DNA of 64,000 nucleotides from Thiothrix eikelboomii (GTDB lineage Bacteria > Pseudomonadota > Gammaproteobacteria > Thiotrichales > Thiotrichaceae): NCBI RefSeq assembly GCF_900167255.1, contig NZ_FUYB01000001.1, forward strand, positions 213,632-277,631, given 5' to 3'. This document shows positions 37,481 through 45,841 of this stretch, piece by piece. A program made the translations under genes and the position numbers. Below the pieces are notes generated by a model that was not told the origin of the DNA, did not search any database, and saw only the letters and a list, made by a program, of their open reading frames with translations. Position 1 is the first letter of the stretch; each line of letters begins with the position of its first letter.

Positions 37481-39520
37481 ATGAATCCGCATTTATCCAA
37501 ACTCATCCTGACTCTTATCAGCTTAGCTGCCCCGAATTTATACGCTGATGAAACATTATGGACCGATATTCAACCGCGCCAAACGAGTGAATCCCCGCTG
37601 CAACAACGTACTCTCAACTTGAACGAAGCGAGTCTACATAGCTTATTTATCCATGCGGGTTTAGAACCCCGGTTAAGCCTACCTTTACCGACGGGTGGCT
37701 TTGCCAAAGTACAACTAATTCCAGTCGAAACCTTAAGCCCAATGATCGCAGCTCAATTTCCAGACTGGCATACTTGGCAAATTCAAGGCTTAGATGGGCA
37801 AGTTAGATACGGGCGAGCAGAGTTCACCGCTTTAGGCTTCACAGCGATGTTGGTGATGAAAAATGGCGATACCTTATTTATTGATCCAACCACAGCAACC
37901 ACTCAAGCCGCCCAACGCAGCTATCGCAGCTTAAGTAAACAGGCCAATTCAGGACTATTTAACAATAGATTTCAGTGCAATACCTCCCATCCTACAACTG
38001 AAGCCCTCACTGATGAGACAACACCGCTTATTGCTGCCCGTGCTGGAGAAGATTTAAAAACCTATGATATTGCCATCGCTGCTACAGGCGAATACACCCA
38101 GTATCATGGCGGTAGCAAAACCACGGCCTTGAGTGCGATTACCACCACGATCAATCGCATGAATGACATTTATCAGCGTGATTTGAGTATTAAATTACGC
38201 TTAGTCAGTGGGGTCACCACGATATATAGCGATGCTGCCACCGACCCCTATCCCAGCTCCGGTTCTAACCTCCTCACTGAAAATCAGACGGTCCTGGATA
38301 ATCTGATCGGGAGTGAAAACTATGATCTAGGGCATTTGTTTACCACCGGCGATGGCGGACTCGCTGTAGTCGAGGCAGCTTGCAGAAACAGCTATAAAGC
38401 CCAAGGTGTCAGTGGTTGGGATACACCAACGGGTGATATTTTTGCCATTGATTATGTTGCCCATGAAGTCGGCCATCAATTGGGTGCTACCCATACCTTT
38501 AACTCCAACTCAGGCAGCTGCTCAGGAAATAATCGTATCGCTAAAACCGCCTATGAACCCGGTAGCGGCAGCACAATTATGTCCTATGCAGGCATTTGCT
38601 CACCCGATAATCTCCAAACACATAGCGATCCGATGTTTCACTCAGGCTCGATCAATCAGATTACCGCTTATACCCAAACTAGTACCGGAGCGCTCTGTGC
38701 AGACAGCAGTCCCTTAAATAATGCAAATCCTGTGGTCAATGCAGGCCAAGATTATACCATTCCAGCACGGACTCCCTTTATCTTAACGGGCAGTGCGAGC
38801 GATACGAATACGGGTGATCTGCTTAGCTATTCTTGGGAGCAAATTGATTTAGGCTCTAGTGCTAAACTGGATGTGGATACTGGAGATAATGCCCTAGTAC
38901 GCGCACAACTACCCTCTAGCTCACCAAGCCGCACGATTCCACGCCTCACTGACCTATTATCCAGTAGTCATACTTATGGCGAAACCCTATCTAACCAAAC
39001 CCGTGCTATGAATTTTCGCTTGCAAGTCCGTGATGGTAAGGGCGGAATCGGTGCAGATGAAATGGTTGTGAATATACAAGATACCGGCTCAGCTTTTGAG
39101 GTCACTGCACCCAAAAATACCAGTTTAGTCGCAGGCAGCACGTTGAATGTCACTTGGAATGTCGCCAAAACCGATCAAGCACCCATTTCTTGTAGTCAGG
39201 TTGATATTGCACTGAATATGACCAGCACCACCAGCAATGAAAACTTCCAAACATTGCTCAGCAATACTCCCAACGACGGCACAGCCAGTGTCACCTTACC
39301 CAGTAGTTTAGGCACGAAAAATACGATTCGCGTCAAATGCAGCCATAACATCTTCTTTGCACTGTCGGATGTGAATCCGACTTCAGCCGGTAATGGCACG
39401 GATGATGGGATATTGACGAGTGGTGGTACGGGTTCTTTCCCCCTCGAACTTGTTTTATTAGTCGGCTTGGGCGCTTTGTTCCGTCAAGGTGTGAGCCGCT
39501 CTAAAGGAGTCTCAGCATGA
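37481..39520 (+). CDS. Secreted reprolysin-like (M12B-type) zinc metalloprotease
   Basis: The 679-aa product has a signal peptide (~1-22), a propeptide-like region to about 190, and a metzincin catalytic domain with the zinc motif HEVGHQLGATH (His328, Glu329, His332, His338) followed by a Met-turn-like TIMSYAGICS. A PKD-like domain (GQDYTIPARTPFILTGSASD) and an Ig-like domain (FEVTAPKNTSLVAGSTLNV) follow. The end has a hydrophobic helix (FPLELVLLVGLGALF) and basic residues, a tripartite tail resembling GlyGly-CTERM-type signals, though the Gly run is weak. The next gene starts 4 bases before its stop. Confidence 0.87.
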   Translation: MNPHLSKLILTLISLAAPNLYADETLWTDIQPRQTSESPLQQRTLNLNEASLHSLFIHAGLEPRLSLPLPTGGFAKVQLIPVETLSPMIAAQFPDWHTWQIQGLDGQVRYGRAEFTALGFTAMLVMKNGDTLFIDPTTATTQAAQRSYRSLSKQANSGLFNNRFQCNTSHPTTEALTDETTPLIAARAGEDLKTYDIAIAATGEYTQYHGGSKTTALSAITTTINRMNDIYQRDLSIKLRLVSGVTTIYSDAATDPYPSSGSNLLTENQTVLDNLIGSENYDLGHLFTTGDGGLAVVEAACRNSYKAQGVSGWDTPTGDIFAIDYVAHEVGHQLGATHTFNSNSGSCSGNNRIAKTAYEPGSGSTIMSYAGICSPDNLQTHSDPMFHSGSINQITAYTQTSTGALCADSSPLNNANPVVNAGQDYTIPARTPFILTGSASDTNTGDLLSYSWEQIDLGSSAKLDVDTGDNALVRAQLPSSSPSRTIPRLTDLLSSSHTYGETLSNQTRAMNFRLQVRDGKGGIGADEMVVNIQDTGSAFEVTAPKNTSLVAGSTLNVTWNVAKTDQAPISCSQVDIALNMTSTTSNENFQTLLSNTPNDGTASVTLPSSLGTKNTIRVKCSHNIFFALSDVNPTSAGNGTDDGILTSGGTGSFPLELVLLVGLGALFRQGVSRSKGVSA

Positions 39521-39948
39521 AACTGTGCAAACACCTATTCACCGTCTTCACGGTCACTGGCTTAAGTTTAACCCTAGGCGCTTGTCGAGAAATGCCCAGT
39601 CATCCTGTTTCTGGTACAGGTAATACGCCACCTCCCCATCAAACGACCTCGACTGAAGATGCACAATTTGTGAAAAAACTCAGTGAGTTACAAGCGAGAC
39701 ATCCACAACAAGAGGCTCAAGCCGCGATAGCGCGTGGAGAACGCTATTTTCTGTGTAATGCAGGCCGCAGTCGCTCTGTACCGGGGTTAACAGCTGAAGT
39801 GTATGCCAAGGCCAGCCAACATTGCGCCACCCAATGCCTAGATGGGGTCACGGATGCTTTATACGGTGAACACCACGCCAAATACTTAAGCGTTGCTTTA
39901 GCGTATTCGGCGCAGTGGAATCAAGTAATGATCAGCGCTTGCGATTAA
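39517..39948 (+). CDS. Small lipoprotein coupled to the metalloprotease gene
   Basis: The 143-aa product has a lipoprotein signal (LTLGACREM, Cys at about 23), a Pro/Thr-rich linker and a small domain with five further Cys ([24 protein letters not shown]) that could form disulfides. I do not recognise the family. The ATGA overlap with the protease suggests coordinated synthesis; an inhibitor, chaperone or partner role is only inference. Convergent with rpiA, overlapping its end by 4 bases. Confidence 0.75.
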   Translation: MKLCKHLFTVFTVTGLSLTLGACREMPSHPVSGTGNTPPPHQTTSTEDAQFVKKLSELQARHPQQEAQAAIARGERYFLCNAGRSRSVPGLTAEVYAKASQHCATQCLDGVTDALYGEHHAKYLSVALAYSAQWNQVMISACD

Positions 39949-40604
39949 GCAGTAAGGGTCTGAATACCTGTCGGTGTACCCAAAATCAGTACATCGGCAG
40001 GGCGCAAAGCAAATAAGCCATTGGTGACGATACCCGGAATCTGATTGAGTTGGCTTTCTAAACTGCTCGCATCGGTGATAGCTAAGCCTTGTACATCAAT
40101 AATGAGATTACCATTATCGGTAATGCAATTTGGACGTACCACGGGCTTACCGCCTAATTTCACAATTTCGCGTGCGACTAATTCCCTCGCCATCGGAATC
40201 ACTTCAATCGGCAAGGGGAACTGCCCCAATACCTCGACGAGCTTACTACCATCGGCGATACACACAAATTGATCACTCGCCCCTGCGACGATCTTTTCAC
40301 GGGTCAAAGCCGCACCACCACCTTTGATGAGCTGCAATTGATAATTCGATTCATCCGCACCATCCACATATAAAGCCAATTGCCCAGCTTCATTCAAATC
40401 CAGCACCCGAATTCCATGTTTTTGCAAGCGCTCTGCACTCGCAAGGGAGCTAGCGACAGTCGCTTCAATCTTGGATTTCATCCCGGCTAATAAATCAATA
40501 AAATGATTCGCGGTAGAACCTGTACCAATCCCAATGATTGAGCCAGCCTCTACATAAGCCAATGCAGCCTCTGCGGCCGCTTTTTTCATTTCATCTTGAG
40601 TCAT
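39945..40604 (-). CDS. rpiA: Ribose-5-phosphate isomerase A
   Basis: Converts ribose 5-phosphate and ribulose 5-phosphate in the pentose phosphate pathway. The 219-aa product has the substrate loop [34 protein letters not shown] (catalytic Asp region) and [19 protein letters not shown]. Divergently arranged with ilvA, an arrangement common in gammaproteobacteria. Confidence 0.97.
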   Translation of the reverse strand: MTQDEMKKAAAEAALAYVEAGSIIGIGTGSTANHFIDLLAGMKSKIEATVASSLASAERLQKHGIRVLDLNEAGQLALYVDGADESNYQLQLIKGGGAALTREKIVAGASDQFVCIADGSKLVEVLGQFPLPIEVIPMARELVAREIVKLGGKPVVRPNCITDNGNLIIDVQGLAITDASSLESQLNQIPGIVTNGLFALRPADVLILGTPTGIQTLTA

Positions 40605-40683
40605 CGTGTTAGTTCACCTAATGCTTGCGTTGGGAGTTTGGCCTATACTACCTGACCCGCAACCGTTGCGACTACAGAGCATC

Positions 40684-42207
40684 ATGAATAGAGCTGACAA
40701 ATCCTTAATCGAACGCATCCTGACCGCCCGCGTTTATGACGTAGCCAAAGAGACTCCGCTAGATTTTGCCAAGAATCTAAGCCAGCGTTTAGCTAATCAC
40801 ATCTTCCTGAAGCGCGAAGATTTACAACCCGTGTTTTCCTTTAAACTACGGGGTGCATTTAATCGGATGTTTCATCTCACCCCCGAAGAGCGCGCCCGAG
40901 GTGTCGTGGCAGCTTCAGCAGGCAATCATGCACAAGGGGTGGCTTTAGCAGGGAAAACCTTAGGCATTAAAACCACGATTGTGATGCCCAAAGTCACCCC
41001 TGATATTAAAATTAATGCCGTGCGCTCATTCGGCGGCGAAGCAGTCATTCATGGTAATTCTTTTGATGATGCGTATGCACATGCTCGCCATTTAGAGCAA
41101 GTCGAGGGAATGATTTTCGTGCACCCCTTTGATGATTTGGATGTGATTGCTGGCCAAGGCACGATTGGTATGGAATTAGTTCGTCAACATCCCGATCCGA
41201 TTGATGCCGTTTTTATTTGTGTGGGCGGTGGCGGTTTAGTTTCAGGGGTCGGCAGTTATTTGAAATATCTCTATCCGAATACCAAAATTATTGGTGTTGA
41301 GCATGAGGAAGCCCCAACTTTACATGCGGCTTGGAAAGCGGGTCAGCGTGTGCAATTAGCGCAAGTGGGTACGTTTGCTGATGGTGCAGCCGTTAAATTA
41401 ATTGGTGAACAGACCTTCGAGCTAGCTCGTCAAGTGGTGGATGATGTCATACTCATCAATACCGATGAAACTTGTGCTGCCATCAAGGATGTGTTTGAAG
41501 AAACCCGCACTCTACTTGAGCCAGCTGGCGCTTTGGGAGTCGCAGGGATTAAAAAATATGTCGAGCAACAGGGCTGGCAAGGTAAACATTTAATTGCTAT
41601 CACCAGTGGGGCAAATATTAACTTTGATCGCCTCCGCCATGTCGCTGAGCGTGCGGAATTAGGCGAGGGTCGTGAAGTCTTATTAGCAGTCACGATCCCA
41701 GAGCAACCCGGTAGTTTCCGTCAATTCTGCCGCGCCGTTGGCAATCGTTCGATTACTGAATTCAACTATCGCTACTCAGATGCTAAAGATGCACAAGTAT
41801 TTGCAGGGGTGAAAACCGCAGGGGGCAAAATAGAACGCGAAAAGCTGTTAGCAGAATTGCGCGCACTCAATTATTCGTTCGTGGATATGACTGATAATGA
41901 AGTCGCCAAAGTCCATTTGCGCTATATGGTGGGTGGGCATGGGCAAGGGGTGGAAAATGAAATGATTTATCGTTTTATGTTCCCCGAACGCCCCGGTGCT
42001 TTATTGCATTTCTTGACGAGTATGAGTGCTGGCTGGAATATTAGTTTATTTCATTATCGCAATCATGGCTCAGACTTCGGGCGAGTACTTGTAGGCATGC
42101 AAGTGCCTCTGGAGGAACGTGAAGCCTTTAATCAATTCCTCGACAAACTCGGCTATGAATATTGGGATGAGACAGATAATCCGGCTTATCAGCGCTTTTT
42201 GGGTTGA
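40684..42207 (+). CDS. ilvA: Threonine ammonia-lyase, biosynthetic
   Basis: PLP enzyme that deaminates threonine to 2-oxobutanoate, the first step of isoleucine synthesis. The 507-aa product has the PLP lysine in FSFKLRGAFN, the SAGNHAQGVA loop and the glycine-rich CVGGGGLVSGVG, then two ACT-like regulatory domains (from about residue 335: EQPGSFRQFCRAVG, and from about 430: ERPGALLHFLTSM), so it should be feedback-regulated by isoleucine. ATG 40684 was chosen because it matches family starts (MNRADKSLIERIL). Confidence 0.96.
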   Translation: MNRADKSLIERILTARVYDVAKETPLDFAKNLSQRLANHIFLKREDLQPVFSFKLRGAFNRMFHLTPEERARGVVAASAGNHAQGVALAGKTLGIKTTIVMPKVTPDIKINAVRSFGGEAVIHGNSFDDAYAHARHLEQVEGMIFVHPFDDLDVIAGQGTIGMELVRQHPDPIDAVFICVGGGGLVSGVGSYLKYLYPNTKIIGVEHEEAPTLHAAWKAGQRVQLAQVGTFADGAAVKLIGEQTFELARQVVDDVILINTDETCAAIKDVFEETRTLLEPAGALGVAGIKKYVEQQGWQGKHLIAITSGANINFDRLRHVAERAELGEGREVLLAVTIPEQPGSFRQFCRAVGNRSITEFNYRYSDAKDAQVFAGVKTAGGKIEREKLLAELRALNYSFVDMTDNEVAKVHLRYMVGGHGQGVENEMIYRFMFPERPGALLHFLTSMSAGWNISLFHYRNHGSDFGRVLVGMQVPLEEREAFNQFLDKLGYEYWDETDNPAYQRFLG

Positions 42208-42318
42208 ACCTAGACAGTACCGTACCTTACACTTAGCCCGACCTCAGCTGCCTAGACCTCATGCTACTAGATAAGGCAAGCAGTCAACCCAATAAATCAA
42301 AAACAAGGAGATTGAATA

Positions 42319-42921
42319 ATGTATACCTTAAACTACAAAGCAAGCTACCAAGCGAGCTTACTGCTTGGTGCATTGTTGGTTAGCGCCCAAAGTACCGCCA
42401 ACTCACCACCTGTCATCAATCCGCCCACGCCTTGTGTGGCCACAGCCCCCACGACTATGAACCTTGTCTGTGGCGAAATGAGTAATGGCGCTACTCAAAC
42501 CTATCCAAACTCAATCCTTGCTTGCAGCACTCCGGGGATCAGTGGCTATTATCAGGGGGCTTGCCCGAATAAACCCGGGATAGTCAAACAGGCCAAAATT
42601 GCTGGTACGGTTGTCTTCGCAAACAATATCAGTCTACCTTCAGGCACTATCACTACAGTCACCCTGCAAAACAACAGTATGGCCGATGCGCCTGCTCAAA
42701 TCTTAGGTAAGCAAGTGATTCGCGGCGCGAAGACCTTTCCGATTCAATTCACTATTCCCTACCAAACCCGCATGATTAACCCTGCTCTGCTGCAACAGCC
42801 GATCAATTATGCAGTACGAGTACGGATTGAAAAGCAAGGCAAATTGCTATTTATCAGTGATACCTTCACCCCTGCTTTTAGCGGTGGAGCCATTACCCTG
42901 CCAGTGATTCAAGTCAGATAA
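42319..42921 (+). CDS. YbaY/YscW-family secreted protein
   Basis: The 200-aa product has a signal peptide (~1-29, SAQSTANS), a Cys-containing segment of ~60 residues, then a domain that follows the YbaY/YscW (PF09619) pattern: IAGTVVFANNISLPSGTITTV, LQNNSMADAPAQILGKQVI, FPIQFTIPYQTRMINP, YAVRVRIEKQGKLLFISDT. Members are often outer-membrane lipoproteins, including type III secretion pilotins. Here there is no lipobox, so it is more likely free in the periplasm. AAGGAG precedes the ATG. No secretion genes are adjacent; its role is unknown. Confidence 0.75.
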   Translation: MYTLNYKASYQASLLLGALLVSAQSTANSPPVINPPTPCVATAPTTMNLVCGEMSNGATQTYPNSILACSTPGISGYYQGACPNKPGIVKQAKIAGTVVFANNISLPSGTITTVTLQNNSMADAPAQILGKQVIRGAKTFPIQFTIPYQTRMINPALLQQPINYAVRVRIEKQGKLLFISDTFTPAFSGGAITLPVIQVR

Positions 42922-42935
42922 CTCCCAATATCTGT

Positions 42936-42961
42936 GGAGAGCGGGCTTATCCTAGCTCTCC
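42936..42961 (+). terminator. Weak stem-loop after the YbaY-like gene
   Basis: GGAGAGC (42936-42942) pairs with GCTCTCC (42955-42961); there is no T-run, so its terminator role is doubtful. Confidence 0.35.
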
Positions 42962-42991
42962 CGATTGACCTAACTCAGCCAGTACTGATTT

Positions 42992-43183
42992 TTATAGCCA
43001 TAATAAACATAACAAGCCCGCCAAAAAATAATACGACCCGTATTGAAAAGATAAGGGCTTTTTAAAACTCTCAGGGAAGTATTGCTCTAAGCTCGGAAAA
43101 AAATACCGTGCTGCGCCTATCACTAAAGCAGAGACACCCAGAAGTAGCAGCAGGACACCCGCCACAGCAATTAGATCTTTCAT
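42992..43183 (-). CDS. Small two-helix membrane protein
   Basis: The 63-aa product has two hydrophobic segments (about residues 5-25, LIAVAGVLLLLLGVSALVIGA, and 47-62, YYFLAGLLCLLWL) joined by an aromatic, Pro-containing loop. I do not recognise a family. A single gene pointing away from the retroelement relic; coding status is plausible from composition but not proven. Confidence 0.55.
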   Translation of the reverse strand: MKDLIAVAGVLLLLLGVSALVIGAARYFFPSLEQYFPESFKKPLSFQYGSYYFLAGLLCLLWL

Positions 43184-43276
43184 GTTTATCTTTCAGGTAG
43201 TGAGTTTATTTGCTGAATAAGCTTGCACGTCTAGCGGACATCGGTCAAATTAAGCCACAGGGTTAGAGCAAGGTGC

Positions 43277-43369
43277 GGTGGTTCTTGGAACAATACCACT
43301 GATAATCTGCGTTGTGCGGTTCGTAACAGGAATCATCCTTCTGATCGGGCCTACGGCCTGGGGTTTCGA
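43277..43369 (+). other. Diversity-generating retroelement template/variable-repeat-like segment
   Basis: In one frame this segment reads GGSWNN, then LRCAVRNRN and GLGFR, the C-terminal motif of formylglycine-enzyme/C-type-lectin-fold proteins used as variable regions by diversity-generating retroelements. The codons between the fixed positions (ACC ACT, GTT, CAT, TCT, GCC TAC GGC) can each be derived from AAC/AAT by changing adenines only. No coding sequence for the rest of such a protein lies upstream (a stop occurs within about 35 bases), and the segment sits ~140 bp before a reverse-transcriptase fragment, the usual place of the template repeat. It is either a template repeat or a variable repeat fused in by deletion. 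Confidence 0.7.
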
Positions 43370-43470
43370 GTTTGTGCCTTCTCCCTAGTTGCTGATTGCT
43401 GAATTCTGTTTTCTGAATACTACTTTCTGTTATCCTGATTGCTGACCACGGCTGCAATTAAGTTCCCCCC

Positions 43471-43497
43471 TGCCGCGTAGCGGCACGAATTTTTTTA
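43471..43497 (+). terminator. GC-rich hairpin plus T-run between template-like repeat and RT fragment
   Basis: TGCCGC (43471-43476) pairs with GCGGCA (43480-43485) around a 3-base loop; CGAA and seven T follow. It resembles a Rho-independent terminator and could end the template-repeat RNA. Confidence 0.6.
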
Positions 43498-43507
43498 GAG
43501 CGGATAG

Positions 43508-43813
43508 ATGCCTAAAGTTTTCGACAATTTATATCCACAGTTGATCGACTTCGGCAATCTTTATCTTGCTTGGCAACGAGCTGCCAAAGGCAAACGTGGC
43601 AATCCTTCCGTGGCTCATTTTGAGCTGCATTTAGCCGAAGAGCTGCTGCAATTACAAGCTGAACTTAGCACCCAAACCTGGCAGCCTAGCGCTTATCAAT
43701 CTTTTTATATCCGTGACCCTAAAAAACGCCTCATCTCCGCTGCGCCTTTTCGTGATCGTGTTGTGCACCATGCACTGCACAATGTCACTGCAATGATTTA
43801 TCGTTTTGGATAA
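43508..43813 (+). pseudogene. Reverse transcriptase (retroelement type), truncated N-terminal fragment
   Basis: The 101-aa frame matches the start of DGR/group II-like reverse transcriptases: LYPQLIDFGNLYLAWQRA, KRGNPSVAHFELHLAEELL, then YIRDPKKRLISAAPFRDRVV and HHALHNV (RT0/RT1 region). After HHALHNV the sequence departs from the family and stops within eight residues. The palm motifs, including the YxDD box, are absent, so it cannot be an active polymerase. Frames downstream to 43899 show no continuation. The element has therefore lost about two thirds of the RT gene. Confidence 0.85.
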
Positions 43814-43899
43814 AGCACTTATTAATCCACATTGGAATCATTGCATGCCATGCCTTCAAATGGGTTTATTTTCAGTACCACACTAGCCAGCCAATCCTA

Positions 43900-44322
43900 C
43901 TAACTTTTAGGATAAAGAATCATCTGCGTACAACGGAATAATACCATCGTCTTACCCGTTTCTTTCTGCGTGATCACGGCATCCCAAACTTGGGTAGTAC
44001 GCCCGCGATGGGTGGGTTTAGCGATACACTCCACCATCCCAGAACGAGTCGTGCTTAAATGGTTGGTTTTCAGCTCCATCGTGGTGAAGCCAAGCGCACC
44101 TTCAGGCAAATGCGCTATACAACCTAAACCCGCTGCATAATCCGCTAGCGTAACTAAACTGCCTGCATGCAGAAAGCCATTGGGCGCGAGCAAATGCGGG
44201 GCTGCATCCATCTCTGCAATCACCTCACCCTCTTGCAAGCGCGTAAAGATAATCCCTAAATGCCCGGTGAGTGTGCCAGCCGCTAAGCTGTTATAGTAAT
44301 CAAGATCAAATCTGTCCTTCAT
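43900..44322 (-). CDS. PaaI-type hotdog-fold thioesterase
   Basis: The 140-aa product has the hotdog pattern of acyl-CoA thioesterases: HLGIIFTRLQEGEVIAEMD, the helix start PNGFLHAGSLVTLADYAAGLG (with His-Ala-Gly and the conserved acidic residue), LKTNHLSTTRSG and CIAKPTHRGRTTQVWD. The likely reaction is hydrolysis of an acyl-CoA; the natural substrate is unknown. Last gene of the mccB operon, overlapping the DUF2889 gene by 17 bases, so a role in clearing dead-end acyl-CoAs during leucine breakdown is plausible. Confidence 0.85.
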   Translation of the reverse strand: MKDRFDLDYYNSLAAGTLTGHLGIIFTRLQEGEVIAEMDAAPHLLAPNGFLHAGSLVTLADYAAGLGCIAHLPEGALGFTTMELKTNHLSTTRSGMVECIAKPTHRGRTTQVWDAVITQKETGKTMVLFRCTQMILYPKS

Positions 44323-44899
44323 GCTTAGCCCCTGTATAAAACTCCGGCCACTGGCGCTTCACCACCTCACCGTCGCTCGCTAAAGCAATACAAGTATCTA
44401 AAATCCCTAGCTTGTTGCGGGTAAAGTTTTTATCTGCAAGCTTGCGCTGCTCCGCACGCTCTTCTAAAGCGGAGTGCATAGTTTGATAGGCGGTATTCGC
44501 AATCGGCGTGAGTAAATCAATCAGATGAGTACAAGATACTTGCGTGCTAATCCGCTCGCGTACTGCTTTCAGCCAGCCTTTACCCATACGCAGTCCGATC
44601 AAGCGTGGCATCACCTGTGCAGCCTGAAAGCAAATCGGGAAGGGCGTTTCATCTGAGACTGCCACGGCCTCATGAATAATAAAATCCAAATCCAAGGTCA
44701 AGCGTACCTGCATATTGTGTACGTTTTCACCAGCCTGAATCAGACCACCCCGATGCTCAGGATCATAACTGCAATCATAAGTGCGCTGATCGGTTAAATG
44801 CGCCTCAATATCCCATAAACCATCCTCGCGCTTAAACCCTTCACATTGGATACTACGATGATGTAATTGACTGCGTTTAACCGGATTCGGTAAGGGCAT
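44306..44899 (-). CDS. DUF2889 domain protein
   Basis: The 197-aa product begins KRSQLHHRSIQCEGFKREDG and contains LWDIEAHLTDQRTYD, MQVRLTLDLDFIIHEAVAVS and FEF-like ICFQAAQVMPRLIGLRMGKGWLK, matching DUF2889 proteins that accompany acyl-CoA degradation genes in proteobacteria. Cytoplasmic by composition; function unknown. It lies 45 bp after the HMG-CoA lyase gene and overlaps the thioesterase gene. Confidence 0.82.
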   Translation of the reverse strand: MPLPNPVKRSQLHHRSIQCEGFKREDGLWDIEAHLTDQRTYDCSYDPEHRGGLIQAGENVHNMQVRLTLDLDFIIHEAVAVSDETPFPICFQAAQVMPRLIGLRMGKGWLKAVRERISTQVSCTHLIDLLTPIANTAYQTMHSALEERAEQRKLADKNFTRNKLGILDTCIALASDGEVVKRQWPEFYTGAKHEGQI

Positions 44900-44944
44900 A
44901 TTCTTTCACCTTCTAGAACCTACTCAACACCCTAGGGCTAACAC

Positions 44945-45841
44945 CTAAGGCGCTAAAATTTTGCCTAGCTTAGAAGCTGGCGAACGCCCTAAGCTTGCCG
45001 AAATAAAGCGGCTGGCCGCCAACAGCTTAGCCATATCCACGCCTGTTTCAATACCTAAGCCATTAAGCATATACAGCAGATCCTCCGTGGCAACATTGCC
45101 ACTAGCACCCTTTGCATACGGGCAACCACCAAGACCAGACACTGAGCTATCCATCGTTGCCACACCTAATTGCAGCACAGCGAAAAGATTCGCTAGCCCC
45201 TGCCCATAGGTATCATGGAAATGTGCCGCTAACTGCTCAATTGGAATCCGCTTAGCCACCGCTGTAATCATCGCTTGGGCTTTTAAAGGTGTACCTACAC
45301 CAACAGTATCGCCTAAGGATACTTCATAGCAGCCTAAATCATAGAGTTGACCTGCTACTGCTGCCACTTGCTCAACAGCGATCTCCCCCTCATACGGACA
45401 ACCTAGCACACAGGACACATAACCCCGCACTTTGATTTGATGAGCCTGTGCTTGCTGCATCACTGCGGCGAAACGTTCAAAGCTTTCGGCAATACTGCAA
45501 TGGGTGTTTTTCTGCGAAAAAGTTTCTGAGGCTGCCGCAAAAATAGCAATCTCTTGTACACCTGCGGCCAGTGCACTCTCCATGCCTTTGAGATTAGGCA
45601 CCAGCATCGGATAACTCACCCCAGCTCGCAGTTGAATACCTGCATAAACCTCGGCACTACCCGCCATTTGTGGCACCCATTTGGGCGAGACAAAGCTGCC
45701 GACCTCGACCACCGATAAACCCGCATCAACCAGCTTTTCGACTAAAGCAATTTTAGTTTCTAAACTGAGGGGTATTGGCTCATTTTGCAGGCCATCGCGT
45801 GGCCCTACTTCGACGATTTTCACCCGTTTAGGCAGACTCAT
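44945..45841 (-). CDS. Hydroxymethylglutaryl-CoA lyase
   Basis: Cleaves HMG-CoA to acetyl-CoA and acetoacetate, the last step of leucine degradation (LiuE/MvaB type). The 298-aa product has the TIM-barrel start VEVGPRDGLQNE, FVSPKWVPQMA, the cofactor segment SLGDTVGVGTP, HFHDTYGQGLANL (metal-ligand His) and the signature SGLGGCPYAKGASGNVATED with the catalytic Cys. ATG 45841 was chosen as the family start; it lies 14 bases inside the end of mccA. Confidence 0.95.
   Translation of the reverse strand: MSLPKRVKIVEVGPRDGLQNEPIPLSLETKIALVEKLVDAGLSVVEVGSFVSPKWVPQMAGSAEVYAGIQLRAGVSYPMLVPNLKGMESALAAGVQEIAIFAAASETFSQKNTHCSIAESFERFAAVMQQAQAHQIKVRGYVSCVLGCPYEGEIAVEQVAAVAGQLYDLGCYEVSLGDTVGVGTPLKAQAMITAVAKRIPIEQLAAHFHDTYGQGLANLFAVLQLGVATMDSSVSGLGGCPYAKGASGNVATEDLLYMLNGLGIETGVDMAKLLAASRFISASLGRSPASKLGKILAP

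Noticed and set aside
43263-43457. Minus-strand frame across the retroelement repeat
   Set aside because: The plus strand carries the recognisable DGR signature and points in the same direction as the RT fragment.
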